Of a stretch of DNA of 64,000 bases, positions 32,823 to 41,597 are shown piece by piece. The position numbers and the translations under genes are program-made. A model generated the notes under the pieces. It was not told the DNA's origin and made no database searches. It worked only from the letters and a program-made list of their open reading frames with translations. Positions within the stretch are counted from its first letter, which is position 1, and every line of letters begins with the position of its first letter. Source of the DNA: Ramlibacter tataouinensis (GTDB lineage: Bacteria; Pseudomonadota; Gammaproteobacteria; Burkholderiales; Burkholderiaceae_C); the NCBI GenBank assembly GCA_002427815.1, contig DIZF01000012.1, positions 186,001-250,000 of the forward strand. Reading direction: 5' to 3'.

Positions 32823-33881
32823 ATGACGAGCGAGGCAAATATTCCCGAAGGCGCGACGGGTTCCGTGCAGGAGCAGCAGGAGCAAGCCGTGGAGAACTCC
32901 AATATCACGGACCTTGCGCTGTGCGTGCACGATCAGGACAAGTCGTTCTGCTTTCCCGGACCGATGGAGATTCCGGGTGTATTACGCGATTACTGCGCCG
33001 CGTTGCTCACGCGATGCGAGGAAATGCGCAGGCTGGAGCCCGAGCGCGAGGATTTCACGGTCTCGCACCGGGATATTTCGTGGCGCGTACACGTCGACGA
33101 CCGCGCGGTGGACGGGCAATGGTTGCGCGCTCGCCGCATGCCCAAGCAGGCACCCCATCTCGGCGAAGGCGGCCTGCCGAGCAGGTTGCCTCCCTCCATG
33201 GTCAACGTGCTGCTTCACCCGGAGCTGCGGCGAGGCGGTTTGATCATGATCATGGGCGGGGCCGGCTGCGGCAAGACGCACACGGCGGCAGCGATCGTGC
33301 GCTCGCGGCTGGAGCACTTCGGGGGCATCGCCTACACCGTGGAAGATCCCCCGGAACATCCGCTGCACGGCTGGCACGAGGGGCCCAACAAGGTACGCGG
33401 CTACTGCACGCAGACGCTGGTTGCCTCTGGCGTGCGAACGCCTGATGGCTGGGCCGCGTCGATGAATGGGGCGCTGCGCAGCCAACCTGCTGGTACGCCT
33501 TGCATTCTCTTCGTGGGCGAGATCCGCTCCAACATGGCCGCGGACGTGGCCATCCAGGCGGCGGGCAACGGGTTTTTGGTGATCGTCACCAGCTTCGCCA
33601 CGGACATCCCCTCAGGGGTCGCAGACCTGATCAAGCGCGTGGGCGTCGAGCGGGCGGGCGTCATTTCCCGTTTGCTGCGCGTGGTGCTGTATCAGCGTCT
33701 GGTCGACGGTATGTTGAGCGCAAAGATTTGCGTCTCACCGAACGCGAACAGCCGCATGGCGGCAATGATGATGGGGGGCTTGGGCCAGCTGGCGCGGCTG
33801 GACGAGGAAGTGCAGCGCCAGGCCAATTACGTGCGCACCGACGCCGATCTGTGGCGCGCAACTGTTCCCGAGGGGAGTTGA
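32823..33881 (+). CDS. PilT/VirB11-superfamily secretion ATPase (divergent)
   Basis: 352 aa. The N-terminal part is not recognised; the RecA-like part has Walker A GGAGCGKTH (145-153), a TVEDPPEHPL Asp-box, ILFVGEIR as Walker B and an IVTSFA stretch where PilT has a THA histidine box, so that histidine is missing. Retraction-type ATPases of IncI (PilT) occupy a similar place. A second, more canonical PilT-like gene lies about 1.3 kb downstream. Confidence 0.75.
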   Translation: MTSEANIPEGATGSVQEQQEQAVENSNITDLALCVHDQDKSFCFPGPMEIPGVLRDYCAALLTRCEEMRRLEPEREDFTVSHRDISWRVHVDDRAVDGQWLRARRMPKQAPHLGEGGLPSRLPPSMVNVLLHPELRRGGLIMIMGGAGCGKTHTAAAIVRSRLEHFGGIAYTVEDPPEHPLHGWHEGPNKVRGYCTQTLVASGVRTPDGWAASMNGALRSQPAGTPCILFVGEIRSNMAADVAIQAAGNGFLVIVTSFATDIPSGVADLIKRVGVERAGVISRLLRVVLYQRLVDGMLSAKICVSPNANSRMAAMMMGGLGQLARLDEEVQRQANYVRTDADLWRATVPEGS

Positions 33882-34412
33882 ATGTATCTCCTGTTCATCC
33901 CTCTGCTGCTCGTGCTGGGCCTGATCGCACCTGTGCTGCTCACTGCGCCCAGCCAGCCGCAGGTCAAGGCGGCCCAGGCCACAGGGCAGCTGGTGCAGTA
34001 CCAGGTGTTTCTTTCCGTCGCCAATCGCTATTTCGCATCGAACGCCGCCCCATCGTCGAACACGGCCTATTACTGGTCTACGTTGAAAACGGTCGCGCCG
34101 CCCGGTCAGGCGAATGCGGGGATTCCCGGATTCTGGAAAGCCGTGCGTACGCCGGCAGGCGACTGGGTCGCGTGCACCGAGATGTCCGAGCAGTCCAATG
34201 GCAACGTGTCCGCGCTTTATCCAACGCAGACCACCGGAACTGGCACCGCGACAACGACCATCGTGCCCACGGCCGTGCCGGCAGCCTCGATCACGAGCGT
34301 GGTGGGAAGCGGCGGCAGCTCCACGCCGGGGGTGACCCCAACCTACGTGGTCATCGGACAGACCGGCAGCCCGGCCGCGGTATCGGCCAATCTTTGCGCG
34401 GGGACGATATGA
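33882..34412 (+). CDS. PilM-like small membrane-anchored pilus protein
   Basis: 176 aa beginning directly after the previous stop. One N-terminal membrane helix (about 2-22) precedes QVKAAQATGQLVQYQVFLSVANRYF, a helix reminiscent of IncI PilM, then a Thr/Pro/Ser-rich C-terminal half with one Cys near the end. Overlaps the next gene by 4 bases. R64 PilM (about 145 aa) is needed for pilus assembly; the assignment is moderate. Confidence 0.5.
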   Translation: MYLLFIPLLLVLGLIAPVLLTAPSQPQVKAAQATGQLVQYQVFLSVANRYFASNAAPSSNTAYYWSTLKTVAPPGQANAGIPGFWKAVRTPAGDWVACTEMSEQSNGNVSALYPTQTTGTGTATTTIVPTAVPAASITSVVGSGGSSTPGVTPTYVVIGQTGSPAAVSANLCAGTI

Positions 34413-35152
34413 ACACAGCCGCTGCACAGTCGGGGTGGTCGCAGCGCGGCTCGGCGACGCGCCACGCAGGCGGTTTTGCCCTGTTCGATCTTCTGCTCGC
34501 CGCGGCTGTGGCAGGGCTGCTGATTGCCGGCATCATGCCGTTCATGTCGCGCGCGACCGAGGACCTGGGTTCCAAGGCGATCGCCGACCAGCTCAATCTC
34601 TTCAAGGCGGGAGCCCAAGCTCATTTCCAGGCCAACCGCGCCGCATACGACGCGGCCATGAAGGACGGCACCGGTGCGGCGAACCTGTGCAAGATCGGCG
34701 TGAACGTTACGGACGGCACGGGCGGCACGGTGGCCAACGACACAACGCTGCACACGTGCGCGATCGATGGAACGATGCTCAAGTATCTGCAGGCGCTGTC
34801 CGCGGGTTTCCCCGCGAACAACGCCTATGGCGAGCAATGGGTGGTTATCTACCGGCAGATGTGGTCCGGCGGTCAGCCCACCGGAAGCGACGAGGCGTTT
34901 TTTGCGTCGGCGGCGATTACCAGCGGCGGCGGCGCTGTGGCGGCCAATGACCGGCGCTTTCATATAGCGGTAAACGCAGGCTCGGCATTTGGCTCGGGCG
35001 GCGGTGCCGTGCCGGACACCGATCGCGGTGTCTGCATTGCCCAGCGCTCGTCCAGCACGTATCAAGCCTGCGGCGACGGCTGGAAGATCAACCTGGGCGA
35101 CTTCGTCAGCAGCACGCAGTTGACCACCTTTGCCAACCGTCTGACCAACTAA
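34409..35152 (+). CDS. PilV-like minor pilin with Asp at +5
   Basis: 247 aa from ATG 34409 (ATGA overlap). The leader ends HAGG, followed by FALFDLLLAAAVAGLLIAGI, a prepilin-like hydrophobic helix in which the Glu normally at +5 is Asp. The large mature domain (about 200 aa) has several Cys and the FQANRAAYDAAMKDG-type helix seen in PilV N-terminal constant regions. No shufflon or recombinase is attached to its 3' end. Likely a minor or tip pilin. Confidence 0.65.
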   Translation: MNTAAAQSGWSQRGSATRHAGGFALFDLLLAAAVAGLLIAGIMPFMSRATEDLGSKAIADQLNLFKAGAQAHFQANRAAYDAAMKDGTGAANLCKIGVNVTDGTGGTVANDTTLHTCAIDGTMLKYLQALSAGFPANNAYGEQWVVIYRQMWSGGQPTGSDEAFFASAAITSGGGAVAANDRRFHIAVNAGSAFGSGGGAVPDTDRGVCIAQRSSSTYQACGDGWKINLGDFVSSTQLTTFANRLTN

Positions 35153-35173
35153 GGGCTTGCAAGCGATTCGATC

Positions 35174-36520
35174 ATGACCACTGACAACCTCGTAGAAGCC
35201 AGCACAGCGCTTGGCGCAGCCCCGACCCTGGGCGAAAGAATCCTCGACCTGCTCTTGGGCGATCCAAACATCACCGATGTTCATTGCGCGACGGACGAAC
35301 CGCTGCGGGCCCGGCGCGCGTCGAACGATTGGGTGACGCCACTGGAGAACGCGGAACAGATCATCGTCACGCAAGAGCAGATCGCCGCGCTCATCAACGG
35401 TATTTACGAGGGAGAGGAGACGCCCTACCTGTACGAGACCGACGACGGAGGCCACCAGGTTATGGACGCTCAACAGCATCCCAAGCGTCGTCAGCCTCAG
35501 TGGATTCCCCAGCTCAATTCGCGCAAAGTCCTGCACCCCTCGAAAACGCTGCGCGACGTTCGCGTGGTGGATGGGAAGGAGGAGATCGTTTCGTTGCGGG
35601 TTCGCTTCACGTTCCAGAAGCAGGACATGGGAGACGCCATCGGGGTGATGGCGCGCGCCCTGCGTGCGCTGCCAGGAAGCATCGGGGAGCTGGGATTGCC
35701 GGTGCAGGTCGAGCAACTCATCGAGACCGCGACCGCTGGGCTGCTGATCGTCACAGGGCCCACCGGCTCGGGTAAAAGCACGACGATCGCGGCGATCCTG
35801 CAGGCGATCAACAAGTCCAGATCGAGCAACATCATCACGCTGGAAGACCCGGTTGAATTCGAGCACACGCCGATCAAGTCGTTCTTCAACCAGCGTGAGA
35901 TCGGCGTGGACGTCGAATCTTTCGAGGCGGGTGTGCTCGACGCCATGCGGTTCGCCCCCGACATCCTCGTGATCGGCGAAATCCGCACCGCCGAGACCAT
36001 GCGCGCAGCCTTGCGCGCCGCCGAGTCCGGGCATCTGGTCCTGGCATCCACCCATGCGGGTGCGGCGGTATCGACCATTCGCAAGATGTTGGCATATCTG
36101 GACAGCGCATCCGACGCGATCGCGCTGTCCAACTCGCTTGTCGGCGTCATTGCGCAGGCCCTGATTCCCGACGCGAACGCGAGGAATAAGAAGCACCTGG
36201 CGTACGAGGTGCTCGCCTGCAATGTGCAGGAAGTGCAGACGGCGATCGCGGACGGGTCGGGCGACAAGCTGCATGGCCTTGAGCAGAAGCTGCGGCAGGG
36301 GCACTTCGCCAGGGCGTTGTCCTTGCCCTTCATGGCCTCGCTTAAGCCGCTGGTGCAAGAGGGAAAGATCTTGCCCGCACGGGCTGCCGCGGTCGCGCAG
36401 GACTCGACTGATCGGCAAGAGCTTCTAAACCTGGGACGGGGTGGAGGCCAGGCCGCTCATCACGGAGGCGGCGCGCGCGACTGGTCAGGCGGCACCATGG
36501 CCCGGCGCGCCAGGGTGTGA
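35174..36520 (+). CDS. pilT: PilT-like pilus ATPase
   Basis: 448 aa. Canonical motifs: Walker A GPTGSGKST (195-203), ITLEDPVEFEH, Walker B PDILVIGEIR and a STHAGAAV histidine box, then an extended C-terminal part ending in a Gly/His-rich tail. PilT-class ATPases drive retraction, or in IncI systems assist the thin pilus. It lies between the PilV-like gene and two more pilins. Confidence 0.85.
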   Translation: MTTDNLVEASTALGAAPTLGERILDLLLGDPNITDVHCATDEPLRARRASNDWVTPLENAEQIIVTQEQIAALINGIYEGEETPYLYETDDGGHQVMDAQQHPKRRQPQWIPQLNSRKVLHPSKTLRDVRVVDGKEEIVSLRVRFTFQKQDMGDAIGVMARALRALPGSIGELGLPVQVEQLIETATAGLLIVTGPTGSGKSTTIAAILQAINKSRSSNIITLEDPVEFEHTPIKSFFNQREIGVDVESFEAGVLDAMRFAPDILVIGEIRTAETMRAALRAAESGHLVLASTHAGAAVSTIRKMLAYLDSASDAIALSNSLVGVIAQALIPDANARNKKHLAYEVLACNVQEVQTAIADGSGDKLHGLEQKLRQGHFARALSLPFMASLKPLVQEGKILPARAAAVAQDSTDRQELLNLGRGGGQAAHHGGGARDWSGGTMARRARV

Positions 36521-36550
36521 GCTGCACCGGCATTGAAGCAGGAATCCGCC

Positions 36551-37180
36551 ATGAACCAAATCCGCACCGATGGCGCCGCAGGGGCCCCGTCCGCCATCCC
36601 GTCGAGCAAGGCGGCGGACGGCTTTGCGCTGCTCGAACTGATGCTGGTCGTTGGCGTGGTGTCAATCCTGCTGGCCATCGCCTCGGGCGTGTACTACAAG
36701 ACGCGATCATCCATCAGCGCGGAAGAGCAGGGCCAGCGGGCCGTCGAACTTGCCGCGGATATCCGGCGCTTCATAGGCAAGGGCGTGGGCACCTACGCCG
36801 GTCTGACGCCCGCCATGGTGGCTAATCTCGGGCTCGTGCGGCCGCCGTTTCGCTGGGACGGCACCAACATCCGGGACGCATGGGGCAATACCGTGGCGCT
36901 TATGGGCCAGAGCCCGTGGGTCTATTCGATGACCCTTGGGGGTGCCACATCACCGATCTCGGCCTCGGACTGCGCGGCCGTGGCGAGCCGTCTGGCCAAC
37001 ACGGGATACGCGGTGCTCACCGGGGCGTCTGTGTACCTGTCGACCGGTGGCGCGTCGGCCGGCTGGGTGCAAGGCGGCTACACGTACAAATACGGGAACC
37101 AGCCGGTGACTCAAAGCAACATGACGACAGGTTGCGCCGAGGCCAACACAGTGGTGGGCGTGACGTTTCTTGAAAGATAG
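36551..37180 (+). CDS. PilS-like type IVb pilin, paralogue 2
   Basis: 209 aa from ATG 36551 with AGGAA upstream. The leader of about 24 residues ends ADG, followed by FALLELMLVVGVVSILL with Glu at +5. It parallels paralogue 1 in VYYKTRSSISAEEQG, DGTNIRDAWGNTV, and the Cys pair in DCAA and TTGCAE. Three such genes in one operon point to major/minor pilin specialisation. Confidence 0.82.
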   Translation: MNQIRTDGAAGAPSAIPSSKAADGFALLELMLVVGVVSILLAIASGVYYKTRSSISAEEQGQRAVELAADIRRFIGKGVGTYAGLTPAMVANLGLVRPPFRWDGTNIRDAWGNTVALMGQSPWVYSMTLGGATSPISASDCAAVASRLANTGYAVLTGASVYLSTGGASAGWVQGGYTYKYGNQPVTQSNMTTGCAEANTVVGVTFLER

Positions 37181-37185
37181 AGGAT

Positions 37186-37758
37186 ATGAAGCACAAGACG
37201 GGCGCGACAAGGGGCTTTGCCCTCATCGAGCTGCTGCTGGCCGTTGCCGTTCTTGGGCTCGCGGTTGGAATCATGGCAACGAGTTTCAAAACGCTCAAGA
37301 CGAGTCAGGTTGCCGACGACATGGCGGTGAAGACCGTACAGCTTGCCAACGACATTCGCAAGTATTGGCGCGCGAGCGGGACATTCACGACGCTGGGGCT
37401 GACCGGGCTGTACAAGCTCGGCATCGCGCACTCGCCCATGTACATCGACTCAGCCACTTTTGCCGACGCGTGGTCCAACAACATCGCGATCCAGGGTGCG
37501 GATACCTATTTTGCGCTCGTGATGGGCGGCAACGGGGTGATGTCACCGCAGGAGTGCGCCGCCTTTGCCACCGGCATGGCCGACGCTTCTTATGAGGTTC
37601 GCGTGGGCGCGTCCGTTGCTCTGGGTACCGGCGGATCGGTGGGCCGCACGGCCGGTGGCTATTCGTACAAGGCGAATGGAAACACCTTCGACATGAACGC
37701 GCTGCAGACCGGGTGCGCGGAGGCGAACACCAAGGTGGGCGTGAGCTTCGACGGTTGA
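37186..37758 (+). CDS. PilS-like type IVb pilin, paralogue 3
   Basis: 190 aa with a short leader ending TRG, then FALIELLLAVAVLGLAV with Glu at +5. Shared features with paralogues 1 and 2 are an FADAWSNNIAIQG segment, a QECAAFA cysteine and the closing QTGCAEANTKVGVSF. It is the last gene of the rightward operon and faces a leftward ATPase gene 32 bases away. Confidence 0.82.
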   Translation: MKHKTGATRGFALIELLLAVAVLGLAVGIMATSFKTLKTSQVADDMAVKTVQLANDIRKYWRASGTFTTLGLTGLYKLGIAHSPMYIDSATFADAWSNNIAIQGADTYFALVMGGNGVMSPQECAAFATGMADASYEVRVGASVALGTGGSVGRTAGGYSYKANGNTFDMNALQTGCAEANTKVGVSFDG

Positions 37759-37759
37759 C

Positions 37760-37786
37760 CGTCGGGCCCCTGGGCCGAAACCGACG
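37760..37786. terminator. hairpin between convergent operons, terminator candidate
   Basis: CGTCGG (37760-37765) pairs with CCGACG (37781-37786), with an inner GGCCC/GGGCC pairing, in the gap between the last pilin and the leftward ATPase. No clear T-run on either side, so efficiency is uncertain. Confidence 0.35.
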
Positions 37787-37790
37787 CTGC

Positions 37791-38948
37791 TCAGTAAGGG
37801 CCGGTCCGTCGATGGCTGAACATCGAACTGGCCAACAGCGGATCGATCTTGCGGGTGCGCGCCAGCTCGTTGAGCGCTGGGTACATCGACACGAAGTTCG
37901 CTCCATCATCGCGCGTGCAAAGCTCATCGAGTGCGGTCCAGTCCCCGCGGTCGATGAGCTTGCTGACCGTCTCCGATCCGTGGAGCGTGTCGTGGACCAT
38001 GGAGTACCCTTGCCCGTTGGCAAAGGGCACAAGCTCCTGCCGGATCACGCCAATGAGCGAGCCGGCGAGGACCGAACGCATCGCCTGGGCCGTAGCATCC
38101 CCCGTGAGCATCAGTATCTTGCGCAGGGTGCCGGGAATCGAGCGTCCATGCGTCGTGACGATCATGAGCGCACCCGATTCGCCGCCGAGGATGGCGGCGT
38201 CCGCAGTGTCCTTGTCGCGCACTTCACCGGCCAGGATCGCATCCGGGCTCATGCGCATCGCGTCCCACAACCCGCTTCCAAAGGTGGCCACGTCGACTCC
38301 CACCGAGCGCTGCGTGAACAGGCAGCCTCGGCTTGTCATGGGGTATTCCACCGGATCTTCGATCGTGACGATGTGGCCCGACGCATGTAGGTTCATGTAG
38401 TCCAGGATAGACAGCGCCGTTGCGGTCTTGCCCGAGGCAGTCGGGCCGGTGATGATCAGTAGCCCCTTCGGGTTGTCGCGCAGCCGCTGCATGATCACCT
38501 GCGTCAATCCGATCTGGTCGAGTGGGGGCGGCGGCGTGGTGACGCGCACCATCATCCCTACGCGGCCACCGCCGTGCTGGAGGATCGAGAACCGCAGCAT
38601 CTCATTGTTTGGCGTGCGTAGCGACCGGTTGACGGGTCGCTGCTCCTTGAATGCGGGAGCGATGAACTCGGCCCAGTATTCAGTTGCACTTTCCCTGACA
38701 CCTGCCTCGGAGACATAGGAGGCAAAAAATTGCTGAATGTCCTGCAGGCTGGGGCGAATATCGCCGCCGGGCACGCCCAACGCCTCGAGCGCAATCAAGC
38801 CACGAGCCGATTTGACGCGGATGGGTTCGCCCTCGTGAATCAACAAATCGGTGAAGCTGCCGGCAAACTGGAGGGAGGACCATATCGCCACGGCCAAGCG
38901 GGATCTTGGGTTGGCGGGCAGGACAGTTTCCTGGACGATTGCAGTCAT
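37791..38948 (-). CDS. PilT/GspE-superfamily ATPase, leftward operon
   Basis: 385 aa with AAGGA before its ATG. Walker A GPTASGKTA, VTIEDPVEYPM, a GEVRDKD Walker B region and TTHGRSIPG in place of the usual THA-type box. Overall it is PilT-like with the second histidine box altered. It belongs to the pilus locus by position but is transcribed in the opposite direction, giving four PilB/PilT-type ATPases in all. Confidence 0.8.
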   Translation of the reverse strand: MTAIVQETVLPANPRSRLAVAIWSSLQFAGSFTDLLIHEGEPIRVKSARGLIALEALGVPGGDIRPSLQDIQQFFASYVSEAGVRESATEYWAEFIAPAFKEQRPVNRSLRTPNNEMLRFSILQHGGGRVGMMVRVTTPPPPLDQIGLTQVIMQRLRDNPKGLLIITGPTASGKTATALSILDYMNLHASGHIVTIEDPVEYPMTSRGCLFTQRSVGVDVATFGSGLWDAMRMSPDAILAGEVRDKDTADAAILGGESGALMIVTTHGRSIPGTLRKILMLTGDATAQAMRSVLAGSLIGVIRQELVPFANGQGYSMVHDTLHGSETVSKLIDRGDWTALDELCTRDDGANFVSMYPALNELARTRKIDPLLASSMFSHRRTGPY

Positions 38949-39049
38949 GGTAATTCCTTAGGTGAGTGCAGTTGATGGTCAGGTGGGAGGACTGGTCAAT
39001 TTGCGACGTGTGCGGGTTCCGCAGCCGCCCATGGGCAGGCGCGGGATTC

Positions 39050-40966
39050 CTAGTAGGGGATGCGAACGCGCCTTGAGGCGACCTGGTCGATAACGTTTCT
39101 GACGCCCGGGTCATACTGGAATGAGCCGTCGGCCACCCAGTTGAAGACGGCGTTGGGGTCCTGGTAGAGCGGCGACGCTGGGTCGCTTGCGCCATCCGAA
39201 TGCTCGCTTGACCATCGCTGCTGCGCCACGTCGGTGCGCTCCGCGCGGGCCATGGTCTGCAGCGTCTGGTAGGGAGTCCTGAAGAAGACAGTGTCGATGA
39301 TCGAGTCGCGCAGCTTATCCACTGCTGTCGTAGCGACTGCCACCGCCTCTTGGCCGATCTTGCTGCCGATGGACACAGCGGCCGGCTGGACCGCCATGGC
39401 CTCCCTCCCAAGCACGCCCAGCTTTTCGAGGCCGCGCAGTCCGAGGCGCAGGGTGTTCTCGCCGGGCATGGTGCTGAGCGCCGCCAATGCCCGGTCCGCC
39501 GCGCTCAGCTCCGTGTCGTACAGCCAATCGCGACCCGTGGCCGCTTCGTACAGGGCCATGAGATTACCGAGGACGGGCATCGCGCTGATGGCGGCCTTGA
39601 CGGGGTACTCGTCATCGTATTGGCGCAGCTTTGCCAGCGCGCGGTCCGTGATAAGGCCGGCCCGCAAGGGCTGGCCGATCCAGTTGAGCTGCCCCTTGAA
39701 CACCGGCTGGCGCACGTACGCCTCGAGATCCGCGTTCAGATCGCGTAGGCGATTGAGCGAGTCGGCCGGAACGAAGGGTTGGTCCAGAGCGGGCTCGGCG
39801 TAGGCGGGAGAGCCGACCTGCGTTGTCCCTGACACGCCTTGCTTGCGCACTGCGGGGACAGCCACATAGTCTGTTGCGCCGAACACGAACGGATCGATGG
39901 TGGCGTTGACCACTTGGTAATTCCCTATAAGCATCGACGTCCCGATGCCGCGGGCAGCAACACCGGGCGCCAGCATGATGTACCCGACGCCGCGGCCGTC
40001 GGAAAGCAGGACGCCCTGGGCAACCTGGAAATCCAGCAATTGGCGCACCGCTGCGGGATTGCCCACGTCATCGGGGCCGCTATCGACCGCTGGGCGCTGG
40101 CGGGTAGACCCCATGCGCGAGTCGTGGAACCGCTGGAAGACAGCCGCGCCATTGGGCATCGCCTCATTGAAGGCCCGCAACACAGCAGGGGAGGGGGAGA
40201 CAGCCCGGGAACTGCTGGTGCCCGCTTCAGTCAGCGTCCAAAGCGCGAACGCTGCAACGTCCTGATTCTTGGGTTGCGACATCCAGCCCACCAGCGCGCG
40301 ATAGAGACCCAGCAGTTCGGGCTGCACGCGGCTTGCGGCGGGCACGAGGAAGAGAGCATCATCTTTGACCGGCGCGGGAAGGGGTGCATCCATGCAATAG
40401 CCCTTCAGGTCGAAGTTGCAGACCGTGCCGGCCGGAATGGTGAACTCTCCGCTTGCATTCACCTTGGGCACGCCCGGTTTGGGCAAAAGGCCCTGCGCAC
40501 CGGTGGTCTGCGCCACCACGAGCCGAACGACCTCGCGCGCCGGGCGGGCCAGATTAGTCACTACCGCCTGGACGGCCTCGGGACCTGGGCGCAAGGTGGG
40601 CCAGATCCGTTGCAGGCTCTGTTTGCCCACGGCCAGCGCACTCAGCGAGCCCAGCATCAGCGCAGTGCCCGGCTGAGATTCACTGACCACTTCAAATATT
40701 TCGCGGGCTTGCTGTTGCTCTTGAGCGGTGGGCAGCCCCCCCAGCTCGCGCCGAGTCTGCACCGGCGCCGACGCCGATGCCGGACTCGAAGCGACATTGC
40801 CGGGGGGCACCGCGAGGAGCTGTCCGAGCAATCCGACGGTCGTGTTGACCGTGGTGAGCGCGCTGTCGGCGCCGGCGGCGCTCGTCCTGGGCACGGTCTG
40901 GGCGCAGCCGCCCAGGAAAGCGATCGATGAGGCGGCGGTGGCCTTGAGGAAGAAACGCTTCTTCAT
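39050..40966 (-). CDS. large predicted lipoprotein, function unknown
   Basis: 638 aa from ATG 40966. The N-terminus MKKRFFLKATAASS precedes an LGGC lipobox (Cys about residue 21). The rest is soluble, Ala-rich, without a recognised motif. Other frames through this stretch are long but lack a signal and fit no family. It precedes the ATPase gene on the same strand and follows a papain-like enzyme gene; an envelope role in the pilus/T4SS is plausible but unproven. Confidence 0.65.
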   Translation of the reverse strand: MKKRFFLKATAASSIAFLGGCAQTVPRTSAAGADSALTTVNTTVGLLGQLLAVPPGNVASSPASASAPVQTRRELGGLPTAQEQQQAREIFEVVSESQPGTALMLGSLSALAVGKQSLQRIWPTLRPGPEAVQAVVTNLARPAREVVRLVVAQTTGAQGLLPKPGVPKVNASGEFTIPAGTVCNFDLKGYCMDAPLPAPVKDDALFLVPAASRVQPELLGLYRALVGWMSQPKNQDVAAFALWTLTEAGTSSSRAVSPSPAVLRAFNEAMPNGAAVFQRFHDSRMGSTRQRPAVDSGPDDVGNPAAVRQLLDFQVAQGVLLSDGRGVGYIMLAPGVAARGIGTSMLIGNYQVVNATIDPFVFGATDYVAVPAVRKQGVSGTTQVGSPAYAEPALDQPFVPADSLNRLRDLNADLEAYVRQPVFKGQLNWIGQPLRAGLITDRALAKLRQYDDEYPVKAAISAMPVLGNLMALYEAATGRDWLYDTELSAADRALAALSTMPGENTLRLGLRGLEKLGVLGREAMAVQPAAVSIGSKIGQEAVAVATTAVDKLRDSIIDTVFFRTPYQTLQTMARAERTDVAQQRWSSEHSDGASDPASPLYQDPNAVFNWVADGSFQYDPGVRNVIDQVASRRVRIPY

Positions 40967-40986
40967 GTGGACTCTCTTTTGTTCTT

Positions 40987-41595
40987 TCAGGCGACGCGCG
41001 CCAGGCGCGGCCAGTGGGCCAGGGTGCTGGGCAGGTACACCGGCTCCGATAGCATGGGAATCGCGGTAGGAGCGATGCTGCCCACCACGGAAGGGTCGAC
41101 GGCGCAAACGGCGTGCAGGGCGACCTGCGTGCAGTACAGCCCGTGGGCCTCGTCAAGCACGAAGGCGCGGTTGAAGGGGCGGCCCAGGAGATTGAGCGCA
41201 GCATTGGCCATGCGAGCGCCGCCATCAACGGTCAGCCCGCGGATGCGGTAGAGGGCCACGGACTGCACGTCGTCGGCCAGGGCGTAGTCAGCCCAGGTCG
41301 ATGCGATGACGCCGGCGTGGTCGTCTCCCTCGGGTGGCAGCGCGTGAATGATGCGCAGGCCCTCGGCTGTCCTGACGGCCACGCCGACGTGCGAGTAGTC
41401 GGCGCCATACGAAGCAGTGCGTACAGCCAGACTTTCGATCGAGCCCCCGGTCCTGAAGACCAGGTCGCCGGTCGCAACGACCGACGCCAGTTGGCGGCGC
41501 GCGGGCTCGCCGCGCCCGCGGCTGTCCTGGTCGCCGGATTGGCCGGCCAAAGCGCCGATTGCTCCAGCGATCAGCAGCTGTCTGCGTCCAATCAC
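40987..41595 (-). CDS. YiiX/YebB-like permuted papain-fold enzyme
   Basis: 202 aa from GTG 41595, two bases after the upstream stop. A hydrophobic N-terminus (GRRQLLIAGAIGALAG) suggests export. The circularly permuted NlpC/P60-like pattern is visible: GDLVFRTG, then YSHVGVAV with the catalytic-type His, and YCTQVALHA with the Cys. Such enzymes act on peptidoglycan or lipid amide bonds. Next to a lytic transglycosylase it may help the machine through the cell wall. Confidence 0.7.
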   Translation of the reverse strand: MIGRRQLLIAGAIGALAGQSGDQDSRGRGEPARRQLASVVATGDLVFRTGGSIESLAVRTASYGADYSHVGVAVRTAEGLRIIHALPPEGDDHAGVIASTWADYALADDVQSVALYRIRGLTVDGGARMANAALNLLGRPFNRAFVLDEAHGLYCTQVALHAVCAVDPSVVGSIAPTAIPMLSEPVYLPSTLAHWPRLARVA

Positions 41596-41597
41596 TG

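Noticed and set aside
33500..34408. N-terminal extension of the PilV-like reading frame
   Set aside because: It overlaps two supported genes; the prepilin leader and ATGA overlap place the start at 34409.
34343..36418. Long leftward open frame (about 690 codons) across the PilV-like and PilT-like genes
   Set aside because: It is antisense to genes with clear prepilin and Walker motifs; its product is Arg/Gly/Asp-rich without signals or family features, typical of GC-rich shadow frames.
34409..37758. Shufflon-type multiple inversion system at the PilV-like gene
   Set aside because: No short inverted sfx-like repeats or partial 3' pilV segments found, and no Rci-type recombinase adjacent; the tyrosine recombinase is about 9 kb away and of another class.
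39839..40930. Rightward frame of about 360 codons opposite the large lipoprotein
   Set aside because: The leftward frame has a signal with lipobox and coupled neighbours; the rightward one has neither.
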